Made by a program: the position numbers and the translations under genes
Part shown: positions 1 to 5,907 of the stretch, piece after piece
How positions within the stretch are numbered: position 1 is the first letter of the stretch
How the letters are laid out: the number at the start of each line of letters is the position of its first letter
Source of the DNA: Bacteroidales bacterium UBA5537
GTDB taxonomy: Bacteria > Bacteroidota > Bacteroidia > Bacteroidales > Lentimicrobiaceae
DNA: 6,321 nt
Direction of reading: 5' to 3'
Assembly (NCBI GenBank): GCA_002426025.1
Contig: DINP01000132.1
Span: 33,843-40,163 of the forward strand
Notes under the pieces: model-generated
Told to the model about the DNA's origin: nothing
What the model saw: only the letters and a program-made list of their open reading frames with translations
Databases searched by the model: none

Positions 1-51
1 ATTATTCTTTCGGGAGGCAATGTTGATCTGGATGCAATTCCGTTTAAATAA
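1..51 (+). CDS. C-terminal end of a probable PLP-dependent serine/threonine dehydratase (partial)
   Basis: Reading from base 1, sixteen codons give IILSGGNVDLDAIPFK followed by a TAA stop at 49-51. The SGGNVD(L/P)D string with a hydrophobic-Pro-aromatic ending is what I recognise from the C-terminus of the catalytic domain of fold-type II PLP enzymes of the threonine ammonia-lyase/serine racemase group. In biosynthetic or TdcB-like enzymes this string is followed by an ACT regulatory domain. Here the stop comes at once, so a short form without ACT is implied. The rest of the gene lies upstream of the window, so catalytic residues cannot be checked. The downstream methyltransferase starts 5 bases after the stop, suggesting co-transcription. 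The call rests on 16 residues only. Confidence 0.55.
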   Translation: MILSGGNVDLDAIPFK

Positions 52-56
52 AGGAT

Positions 57-770
57 ATGAATACAAAAAAAGGATCATTATTCTTGATTCCCAGTACATT
101 GGGAGATAACTTGCCAGAAAAAGTTCTGCCGGCATATAACCTTCAGTTATTGCATCAATTCGATGTTTTTATTGTTGAGGAAATTAAAACAGCCCGTCGG
201 TTCCTGCGAAAATGCGGATACAAAAAGGATTTTGACACGGTAACTTTTCACATACTGAACGAGCATACACCTGATAATGAAGTATCTGAATTTCTGAATC
301 AAGCAAAGAACGGATTGGATACCGGTTTATTATCCGAAGCAGGTTGTCCGGCAGTTGCCGATCCGGGGTCAAAAGCAGTAAGGCTTGCGCATGAAATGGG
401 AATCAAAGTAGTTCCTTTATCGGGACCCAATTCAATCATTATGGCATTGATGGCTTCAGGATTTAACGGGCAGAATTTTACCTTTCACGGCTATCTTCCT
501 GTGAAAGCTCCGGAAAGAGTTCAAAAAATTAAGGAAATTGAGCGTGATTTGTTAAGAACCGGGCAGACACATATTTTTATCGAAACACCTTACCGGAACA
601 ATCACATGATTGAATCCATTTTATCAAGCTGTCACAGTGATACGCAATTCTGTATTGCCTGCAATATCAGTCTCGAAGACGAATGGATAAAAACGGCCAC
701 CATAGGACAATGGAAGAAACAAATTCCGGTTTTAGGAAAGAAGCCTAGTGTATTCCTGCTTTCAAGATAA
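57..770 (+). CDS. SAM-dependent methyltransferase, RsmI-like, tetrapyrrole methylase fold
   Basis: A 237-residue protein of the tetrapyrrole (corrin/porphyrin) methylase superfamily, in the branch related to RsmI, which 2'-O-methylates C1402 of 16S rRNA. Visible motifs are LIPSTLGD (10-17, the opening strand and loop), GLLSEAGCPAVADPG (90-104, the SAM-site loop that in RsmI reads roughly GLISDAGTPxISDPG), LSGPNSIIMALMASG (121-135), FHGYLP (143-148) and FIETPYRN (174-181). True RsmI proteins are about 280 residues and carry an extra C-terminal domain. This one stops after the GKKPSVFLLS strand, as in the shorter paralogue I associate with Bacteroidota. The substrate of that paralogue is not evident from sequence, so I give no gene symbol. 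The ATG at 57 places the motif opening at the usual distance. The upstream AAAGGA is one base from the ATG, too close to serve as a normal ribosome site. It is probably in an operon with the dehydratase gene ending at 51. Cytoplasmic; the fold is secure, the substrate is not. Confidence 0.85.
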   Translation: MNTKKGSLFLIPSTLGDNLPEKVLPAYNLQLLHQFDVFIVEEIKTARRFLRKCGYKKDFDTVTFHILNEHTPDNEVSEFLNQAKNGLDTGLLSEAGCPAVADPGSKAVRLAHEMGIKVVPLSGPNSIIMALMASGFNGQNFTFHGYLPVKAPERVQKIKEIERDLLRTGQTHIFIETPYRNNHMIESILSSCHSDTQFCIACNISLEDEWIKTATIGQWKKQIPVLGKKPSVFLLSR

Positions 771-774
771 AAAA

Positions 775-902
775 ACTGTCTTAAAAGTAATGTTTCACTA
801 AATTCTGACGCTTTAAGCCAGATGTAAAACATTGGATATCTGTGGCTGTTTCTTCAAACCTGGTTTACAGGTGAGTGTGCCACGACAAACTTTTAAGACA
901 GT
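775..902. repeat. 128-bp segment bounded by perfect 14-bp inverted repeats (possible MITE-like element)
   Basis: ACTGTCTTAAAAGT at 775-788 is repeated as its exact reverse complement at 889-902. The interior of 100 bases has no convincing ORF but holds several smaller inverted repeats: AGCCAGAT (816-823) against ATCTGTGGCT (838-847, with a two-base bulge), ATGT/ACAT (822-825 and 829-832), AATGTTT/AAACATT (789-795 and 827-833), AAACC-T-GGTTT (856-866) and ACCTG/CAGGT (858-862 and 868-872). It fills the convergent spacer, beginning 4 bases after the methyltransferase stop and ending 18 bases from the slyD stop. From memory, the end sequence resembles the CTGTCTCAAAA-type ends of some DDE insertion sequences. 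I see no target-site duplication in the flanks (AAAA on the left, ATCT on the right). The repeats are directly visible; the mobile-element reading is inference. Confidence 0.6.
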
Positions 903-920
903 ATCTGAAAAATCTATTTT

Positions 921-1430
921 CTAATCGTGGTGGTGACCGTGAGGGCCATGCACGTGACCATGTCCGATTTCCTCAGCAGTCGCATCGCGCAAATCAACAA
1001 TGGTTCCTGTAAAAAACAGGTTTTTACCTGCCATTGGATGATTAAAATCCATCACAACACTCTCTTTTTCAACAGATTTGACTATTCCTTCGAGCGGATG
1101 GCCTTCGTTGTCCTGCATTGGGATAACATTGCCAATCCTCAGCATTTCAGGATCAACTTTGCCATCAACCATAAAAATATCTATCGGAAGGGAAACTATT
1201 GCATCTTCGGTAAATTCGCCATAAGCATCAGCAGCCGAAAGTGTAAATTCAAAATTATCATTAGCTTTGAGGTTCAACAGGTTATCTTCAAATTTTGGAA
1301 GCAGATTACCAGCTCCGTATAGGAAAACCAATGGCTCAGAAGCATCAGCTACATCTACAACTTCTCCTGTTGCGTTATCAATTTTTAACTCGTAGGTGAG
1401 TGAAACCACTTTGTTTTGTGAAACAGTCAT
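921..1430 (-). CDS. slyD: FKBP-type peptidyl-prolyl cis-trans isomerase, SlyD family
   Basis: A 169-residue SlyD-type prolyl isomerase and folding chaperone. The FKBP half is formed by residues 1-70 (V8-L16 first strand, LYGAGNLLPKFEDNL at 37-51, AADAYGE at 66-72) and 128-148 (DFNHPMAGKNLFFTGTI, the family hallmark). Between them, about 77-125, lies the insert-in-flap domain that binds unfolded client chains in this family. The C-terminus HGHVHGPHGHHHD (157-169) has seven histidines in thirteen residues. This is a compact version of the metal-binding tail that in E. coli SlyD binds nickel and supports hydrogenase maturation. It lacks the cysteines of the E. coli tail. No signal peptide, so cytoplasmic. 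The ATG at 1430 gives the standard family N-terminus. There is no Shine-Dalgarno sequence, only an A-rich leader. It is a single gene, divergent from the ABC operon and convergent with the methyltransferase. Confidence 0.93.
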   Translation of the reverse strand: MTVSQNKVVSLTYELKIDNATGEVVDVADASEPLVFLYGAGNLLPKFEDNLLNLKANDNFEFTLSAADAYGEFTEDAIVSLPIDIFMVDGKVDPEMLRIGNVIPMQDNEGHPLEGIVKSVEKESVVMDFNHPMAGKNLFFTGTIVDLRDATAEEIGHGHVHGPHGHHHD

Positions 1431-1496
1431 TAGAATAATTGTTTGGTTTTTAGTTAATCAACAGCTTATCAGAATACTTTGTTGAATTTAAAAAAG

Positions 1497-1504
1497 CAAA
1501 AATA
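1497..1504 (-). promoter_or_regulatory. Candidate Bacteroidota -7 promoter element for slyD
   Basis: On the minus strand these bases read TATTTTTG, an exact fit to the Bacteroidota -7 consensus TAnnTTTG. This would give a leader of roughly 60 nt before the slyD ATG. No TTTG (-33 element) lies 19-21 bases upstream; the nearest TTTG is only 10 bases away, so only half of the promoter is supported. The region is T-rich on this strand, so a chance match is possible. Confidence 0.35.
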
Positions 1505-1592
1505 GATAAAAAGACAAAGCGGCAGAGTTAATCTCCTTTTTTTGTAATTTTCAACATCTTAATTCGTCAAACGGGTAGTTATTTTCTACTAA

Positions 1593-1601
1593 TAAAATTT
1601 G
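1593..1601 (+). promoter_or_regulatory. Candidate -7-like element for the ABC transporter operon
   Basis: TAAAATTTG is one base longer than the Bacteroidota -7 consensus TAnnTTTG and lies 5 bases before the TTG start at 1606. If used, transcription would begin at about the start codon and the message would be nearly leaderless. A second weak match, TAATTTTC at 1545-1552, would allow a longer leader. Neither has a TTTG at the -33 position. Which of the two acts cannot be decided from the sequence. Confidence 0.25.
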
Positions 1602-1605
1602 CAGA

Positions 1606-2520
1606 TTGGAAGAGAACGTTCTGGAAATAGAAAATCTGAGCAAGAGCTACGGAAAAGTAAAGGCTGTTTCTGGCTTGAGCCTGACAATTTCAAAAGGTCA
1701 GGTCTTTGGACTTTTAGGCCCCAACGGCAGTGGCAAAACCACTACATTGGGCATAGTGTTGGGTGCAACACTTCCGCAAAGTGGTGATTTCAGATGGTTT
1801 GGCAAATCGTTGAGCAGCAAATCGCTGAAGCGGATTGGTGCAATTCTCGAACATCCGAACTTTTACCCTTACCTCAGTGCTACTGATAATTTAAGGATTA
1901 TAGCACAGATCAGAAATGTACAAGAGTCTGATACCGATCGTGTTTTAAGAATGACCGGCCTTTTTGATCGAAGGAAACATCATTTTCAAACCTATTCTTT
2001 CGGGATGAAGCAGCGGCTTGCCATTGCATCAGCCATGCTTGGAAACCCTGAAGTACTGATTCTCGATGAACCCACCAACGGACTTGATCCGGGTGGGATT
2101 GCTGAAATCCGTGATTTGATTACACATATCGCCTCTGAAGGCGCTACCATTGTTCTGGCCAGCCATTTGCTTGATGAAGTTCAGAAGGTGTGCAGCCATG
2201 TAGCGGTACTTCAGAGGGGTGAAAAACTCTTTTCGGGTAATGTTGAAGAGGTATTGAGCAATACGGAGACCCTTCTTATTGCTTCGGATGATCTTATAAA
2301 GCTCGAACAGGCAATTATCAATTATCCCGATTATCTGTCGCACACAATAAACAATGGCATTATCGAGCTTAAAACCAACGGTGTATGCCATCCTGATCAG
2401 GTTAATCAGTACCTTTCTAATCAGGATATTTTCTGCTCACACTTAAGTTTGAGAAGAAAAACCCTTGAAAGTTATTTTCTTGAATTAACAGGTTCAAAAT
2501 CAGCATCCTCTTCAAAATAA
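1606..2520 (+). CDS. ABC transporter ATP-binding protein, LanF/BcrA-like (ABC-2 exporter subfamily)
   Basis: A 304-residue ATPase that would power the permease encoded immediately downstream. Visible motifs in order: Walker A GPNGSGKTT (38-46, K44), a Q-loop position occupied by glutamate in ILEHPNFYPYL (80-90, E82), signature SFGMKQ (131-136) in place of LSGGQ, Walker B VLILDEP (150-156, catalytic E155), D-loop GLDP (159-162) and switch histidine H187 in ASH. Residues from about 215 to 304 form the less conserved C-terminal extension usual in this subfamily. The glutamate loop and SFGMKQ are typical of ATPases paired with LanE/LanG/BcrB-type permeases, which export or repel bacitracin and lantibiotic-like peptides, though many members have unknown substrates. 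The start is TTG: an in-frame stop lies at 1576-1578, no ATG occurs before Walker A, and the TTG gives the usual family opening (MEENVLEIENLSKSYG). Cytoplasmic, membrane-associated. The ATPase call is certain, the substrate unknown. Confidence 0.93.
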   Translation: MEENVLEIENLSKSYGKVKAVSGLSLTISKGQVFGLLGPNGSGKTTTLGIVLGATLPQSGDFRWFGKSLSSKSLKRIGAILEHPNFYPYLSATDNLRIIAQIRNVQESDTDRVLRMTGLFDRRKHHFQTYSFGMKQRLAIASAMLGNPEVLILDEPTNGLDPGGIAEIRDLITHIASEGATIVLASHLLDEVQKVCSHVAVLQRGEKLFSGNVEEVLSNTETLLIASDDLIKLEQAIINYPDYLSHTINNGIIELKTNGVCHPDQVNQYLSNQDIFCSHLSLRRKTLESYFLELTGSKSASSSK

Positions 2521-2523
2521 AAG

Positions 2524-3336
2524 ATGAAAAAGATACTCAGCGCACTTCATCCCGAATGGATAAAAATTCAGAAATACCGTACATTCTGGATTTTAACCGG
2601 AATTTATGCAGCCACGCTGGTGCTGCTTCTTTTCAGCCTGCAAGAAATCCTTAGTAATTCTTCGGCGAATGTCAACAATAAATCATCTATGCCAATTCCC
2701 ACAATTCCGTTTTATGTCTTTCCAGGAGTCTGGCAGAATCTGACTTACATTGCAGGTTATCTTAAAATATTCCCGGCATTTCTGATTATTATTCTGATAA
2801 CCAATGAGTTTACCTTCAAGACACTGAAGCAGCAAATCATTTCCGGCACCAGCATTACAGAGTTTCTGATAGGAAAAATAGGCCTTATTTTCCTTTTATC
2901 GGTTTCAGTCGCCATGCTTGTTGGCATTTCGGCATTTATTGCAGGTTTGATACAAAGCAAGCCCGATTTCAACCAGATATTCAGTACCAAACTTTATTTT
3001 ATACCGGTTCATGCTCTTGAACTATTCACTTATTTAATGGTAGCCGCTTCTTTTGCCTTTTTATTGAAAAGAGCCGGAATAACCGTTATTGCGTTCCTGT
3101 TATATTCTCTGATTCTTGAAAGGATTCTGGTTTTTAAACTTCCCTGGCACATTGGAAAATTTCTACCAATTGAAGCAATCGGTCATCTTATTCCTGTTCC
3201 GAACACTCAAATAATGCAGCGATTCGGTGTCTCATTTAACGAAAACACTTCAATGCAGGCTGTATTTACCTGCTTTGCCTGGATAATAATTCTGACTTTA
3301 GTAATTTATGGATTGCTGAAAAAACGCGACTTATAA
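2524..3336 (+). CDS. ABC-2 type transporter permease (BcrB/LanE-G-like)
   Basis: A 270-residue integral membrane protein, the expected partner of the ATPase that ends three bases earlier. The spacing indicates a two-gene operon. Hydrophobic segments fall at about 21-40, 73-93, 118-143, 158-181, 184-205 and 246-265, the six-helix plan of ABC-2 permeases. Family landmarks are the N-terminal EWIKIQKYRTFWIL (11-24) before helix 1 and NEFTFKTLKQQIISG (94-108) after helix 2. The latter matches the cytoplasmic loop of LanE/LanG and BcrB-type permeases (roughly NEFxxxTxRQxxxxG). A polar loop of about 30 residues (43-72) between helices 1 and 2 would face outward. With one permease gene the transporter probably works as a homodimer. 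The last codons overlap the stop of the convergent PBP1A gene by six bases. Substrate unknown; peptide antibiotic export or immunity is a guess from the family. Confidence 0.88.
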   Translation: MKKILSALHPEWIKIQKYRTFWILTGIYAATLVLLLFSLQEILSNSSANVNNKSSMPIPTIPFYVFPGVWQNLTYIAGYLKIFPAFLIIILITNEFTFKTLKQQIISGTSITEFLIGKIGLIFLLSVSVAMLVGISAFIAGLIQSKPDFNQIFSTKLYFIPVHALELFTYLMVAASFAFLLKRAGITVIAFLLYSLILERILVFKLPWHIGKFLPIEAIGHLIPVPNTQIMQRFGVSFNENTSMQAVFTCFAWIIILTLVIYGLLKKRDL

Positions 3337-5679
3337 AGTGTCTCCTGGTTCAACCCCGGATATATTGTTCGTTGAATCCCCTGATTCACGCTGGAAGGAT
3401 GCACAATTATAGGGTTTGTTGATGCTGATTGATGGTTTTGCAAATTTCCCCCTATAGTGTTTCAAATCAGGATCGCGAAGCACTTTTTCCATAAACAGAC
3501 CATAAACCGGGAGCGCAGTTTTCAAACCTTCGCCCAGCGCGGAGGTCCTGAAACGGACATTTCGGTGCTCACCACCAACCCAAACGCCTGAAACCAGTTT
3601 TGGAGTTACGCCCATAAACCATCCATCCGAGAAATTTGATGAAGTTCCGGTTTTACCCCCAAATTCGGTGTCGTACCTGAATAAATCATATTCCCATAAC
3701 CCCTGGGTAGTACCTCCTGCTTCGGTTAAACCTGAACGCAACATAATGCTCATGAGGAATGCAGTTTCTGCATCAACAACCTGTTTTGGCTTTGGAGCAT
3801 AACGGTAGACCTCTTTACCATCGCGGTTGACAATGCGGGTAACAAAAACCGGTTCGTTCAGCAATCCATTGTTGACCAGCACGCAATAAGCATTTACAAT
3901 CTCAAGCAGGGTAACGTCACTTGACCCGAGGCAAATAGACGGCACGTTGCGCAATGGTGAGCTAACTCCCATCCGCTGAGCGCATTCCACTACTTTATCC
4001 CATCCCATTTCGTTTGTAAGCTGAACGGCAATGGAATTTATAGAGCGGGCGAAGGCATTTTTCATGGTAACATTATCCCAGGTAAAATTCCAATCGGCAT
4101 TGTGTGGAGACCAGGTTTTAGTTTCGCCTTTTTCGGTATATCTGACTCTCACCGGCTGGTCAATCCGTCTGTCGCAAGGCCCGAGGCCATGTTCAAAGGC
4201 TGCGGTATAAACAAAGGCCTTGAATACCGATCCTGGCTGCCGACGCGCCTGGTTCACATGGTCGTATTTAAAAAACCTGAAATTTATTCCACCGACCCAT
4301 GCTTTGATAAAGCCTGTGGCCGGATCCATACTAACAAAACCGGTATTGAGCAGGTGGCGGTAATACCGGATGGAATCCATTGTGCTCATCAATGTATCAG
4401 TTGATCCTTGCCACGAAAAGACACTCATTTTGCGCGGCTGATTGAGGTAATAATCCACAGAATCAGGATTATTGCTGAATTTTTTTGTCAGTCGCTCATA
4501 TTGAGGGGTTTCTTTTGCCAAATTTTCGATAAAACCCTCAATCTCTTTACCCTTGCTGTTTATCCATGGGTTTTGTCCTTGCCAATGTTCATAAAACCTT
4601 TGCTGAAGTCTCTTCATATGCTGATTTACAGCCTGTTCGGCATATTCCTGCAATTTTGGGTCGAGTGTTGTATAAATTTTAAGCCCGTCAGTATAAATAT
4701 TGTAACCCGATTCTTTGCTCCAATCCTGAAGGCTTCTTGCAACAGCTTCCTTAAAATAAGTAGCATCATCGTCGTCGTGATTCCGCCTGAAACGCAAAGC
4801 AAGTTTCGTTTTCACCAACGAATCTGCCGCAGCCTCAGAAAGAAAACTGTATCGCTGCATCTGCATAAGGATGCTGTTTCTCCGCAGCAGCGCATTGTCA
4901 GGGTTTTGAACCGGACTATAATAAGATGGAGCCTTCAGCAACCCGATCAGCACAGCTGCTTCTGCCGCGTTCAGATCGGCAGGCGATTTATCGAAAAATG
5001 TTTTGGAAGCAGCCTTGATACCAAACGCATGGCTGCCGAAGTCAACAGTATTTAGGTACATGGTAAGTATCTCATCCTTAGAATAATATAATTCAAGTTT
5101 GATGGCATTTATCCATTCTTTCAGCTTATCAATTAGTATATTAACGCCTGGAATATACCCTAACCAGCCCTTCTGGTTTTTATGACGGGTTTTATATAGA
5201 TTTTTTATCAGTTGTTGTGTAATGGTGCTACCGCCCCTTTTATCACCTCGGGCTGTACTCCATATCGCCGCGGCTGTTGCCTTAATGTCGATACCATTGT
5301 GTTGGTAAAATCGTATATCTTCGGTAGCAAGTAAGGTATTGATAAGGGTTGGCGATAGATCGGAGAACCCGACCGGAGATCTGTTTTCGAGATAATACCT
5401 GCCTATATGAGTACTGTCTGAAGCAAATAGTTCGGAAGCAATACTGATTTCAGGGTCTTTAAGGTCGTTTAACTTCGGGGATGGGCCGAACAGTCCGAAC
5501 AGGTTGAAATTCACCGAAAGGAGAAATAACAGTAACAGAATCATTGCCTGCATCAACCGCATGGCCATCTTTAGCCAAATACTTTTAATAGTATTGGGTA
5601 ATCTGAAGAAAAGACCAAAAATAAATTTCAGCACTTTCTTCACCTTAGCATACAATGATATAATGTTATTTTTAAACAA
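3331..5679 (-). CDS. Bifunctional class A penicillin-binding protein, PBP1A type (peptidoglycan glycosyltransferase/transpeptidase)
   Basis: A 782-residue murein synthase that polymerises lipid II and cross-links the strands in the periplasm. A basic cytoplasmic N-terminus (1-41) precedes one membrane anchor (about 43-64). The GT51 glycosyltransferase domain (about 85-285) has ATEDIRFYQHNGID (118-131, catalytic E120), GGSTITQQLIKN (149-160), KDEILTMYLNTVDFG (201-215, preceded by acidic E196) and LIGLLKAPSYYSP (244-256). A linker domain (about 330-445) contains MSVFSWQGSTDTLMS (418-432). The transpeptidase domain has SVFK (S484 nucleophile, K487), SIN (546-548) and KTGT (676-679), all intact. 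The start is TTG at 5679; the first in-frame ATG is codon 38 (5566-5568), just before the anchor. I keep the longer form because a basic, partly amphipathic tail of this kind fits Bacteroidota homologues as I recall them. A stop lies in frame at 5719-5721. The 3' end overlaps the convergent permease gene by six bases. Confidence 0.95.
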   Translation of the reverse strand: MFKNNIISLYAKVKKVLKFIFGLFFRLPNTIKSIWLKMAMRLMQAMILLLLFLLSVNFNLFGLFGPSPKLNDLKDPEISIASELFASDSTHIGRYYLENRSPVGFSDLSPTLINTLLATEDIRFYQHNGIDIKATAAAIWSTARGDKRGGSTITQQLIKNLYKTRHKNQKGWLGYIPGVNILIDKLKEWINAIKLELYYSKDEILTMYLNTVDFGSHAFGIKAASKTFFDKSPADLNAAEAAVLIGLLKAPSYYSPVQNPDNALLRRNSILMQMQRYSFLSEAAADSLVKTKLALRFRRNHDDDDATYFKEAVARSLQDWSKESGYNIYTDGLKIYTTLDPKLQEYAEQAVNQHMKRLQQRFYEHWQGQNPWINSKGKEIEGFIENLAKETPQYERLTKKFSNNPDSVDYYLNQPRKMSVFSWQGSTDTLMSTMDSIRYYRHLLNTGFVSMDPATGFIKAWVGGINFRFFKYDHVNQARRQPGSVFKAFVYTAAFEHGLGPCDRRIDQPVRVRYTEKGETKTWSPHNADWNFTWDNVTMKNAFARSINSIAVQLTNEMGWDKVVECAQRMGVSSPLRNVPSICLGSSDVTLLEIVNAYCVLVNNGLLNEPVFVTRIVNRDGKEVYRYAPKPKQVVDAETAFLMSIMLRSGLTEAGGTTQGLWEYDLFRYDTEFGGKTGTSSNFSDGWFMGVTPKLVSGVWVGGEHRNVRFRTSALGEGLKTALPVYGLFMEKVLRDPDLKHYRGKFAKPSISINKPYNCASFQRESGDSTNNISGVEPGDTL

Positions 5680-5707
5680 TCCGAAAAGATAATTAGTTAT
5701 TAAACAG

Positions 5708-5839
5708 TTTGATAAAGGCTATAAACCCATTCCTGATAGAAGTTGCAATTTACAATGAATTCATTTGATAATACAGAAACTTCATTGTAACTTTTCAGCC
5801 TTATTGGGCGTCTGAAAAATATGTCAAAATATTTGATAA
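5708..5839. promoter_or_regulatory. Divergent spacer with palindromes and three TTTGATAA words
   Basis: The 228-bp region between the divergent PBP1A and TPR genes (5680-5907) has no credible ORF but is dense in short symmetry. TTTGATAA occurs three times in direct orientation (5708-5715, 5764-5771, 5832-5839). A 12-bp perfect palindrome AATGAATTCATT covers 5754-5765. TTACAATGAA (5750-5759) pairs with TTCATTGTAA (5781-5790), a perfect 10-bp inverted repeat with a 21-base loop. TCAAA-ATA-TTTGA (5824-5836) is a further dyad. Such sites could bind a dimeric regulator of either gene, or fold as RNA in a leader. In AT-rich DNA some of this is expected by chance. Confidence 0.3.
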
Positions 5840-5883
5840 ACACTTTCCGCTGCAGGGTGTTATTCATTTATGGTTTGATTTTG

Positions 5884-5891
5884 TAATTTTA
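5884..5891 (+). promoter_or_regulatory. Weak -7-like promoter element for the TPR gene
   Basis: TAATTTTA matches seven of eight positions of a TAnnTTTG element. It lies 16 bases before the ATG at 5908 and has no TTTG at the -33 position. If it were the promoter, transcription would start at about 5898, cutting into the AAGGA ribosome site at 5895-5899. The two signals therefore compete, and the ribosome site looks the more convincing. Confidence 0.2.
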
Positions 5892-5894
5892 TCC

Positions 5895-5899
5895 AAGGA
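5895..5899 (+). promoter_or_regulatory. Shine-Dalgarno AAGGA of the TPR gene
   Basis: AAGGA lies 8 bases before the ATG at 5908, a normal spacing. It is the only well-placed Shine-Dalgarno sequence noticed in the window, where the other genes have A-rich leaders or no recognisable site. It supports the ATG at 5908 as the start. Confidence 0.5.
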
Positions 5900-5907
5900 A
5901 AATCTAT

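Noticed and set aside
775..902. Reading the 14-bp inverted repeat as a simple bidirectional terminator
   Set aside because: The loop would be 100 bases and no U-tract directly follows either arm in the usual intrinsic-terminator layout, so a repeat or mobile element is a better description.
927..1322. A 131-codon open frame on the plus strand opposite slyD
   Set aside because: SlyD on the other strand has full family motifs; this frame shows none and is a mirror of its codons.
1431..1605. A small RNA or riboswitch in the slyD/ABC divergent spacer
   Set aside because: Only AT-rich promoter-like sequence is visible; I found no extended stem or known riboswitch core.
2029..2391. A 120-codon minus-strand frame inside the ABC ATPase
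   Set aside because: It overlaps Walker B and the C-terminal part of an intact ATPase and has no recognisable protein features.
4761..4800. Short trinucleotide run (tcatcgtcgtcg) in the PBP1A gene
   Set aside because: It only encodes four consecutive aspartates (302-305) in a loop after the GT domain and is too short to call a repeat locus.
4408..5055. A 215-codon open frame on the plus strand inside the PBP1A gene
   Set aside because: It is antisense to a well-supported GT51/transpeptidase coding region, has no recognisable domain, and has a composition typical of a shadow frame.
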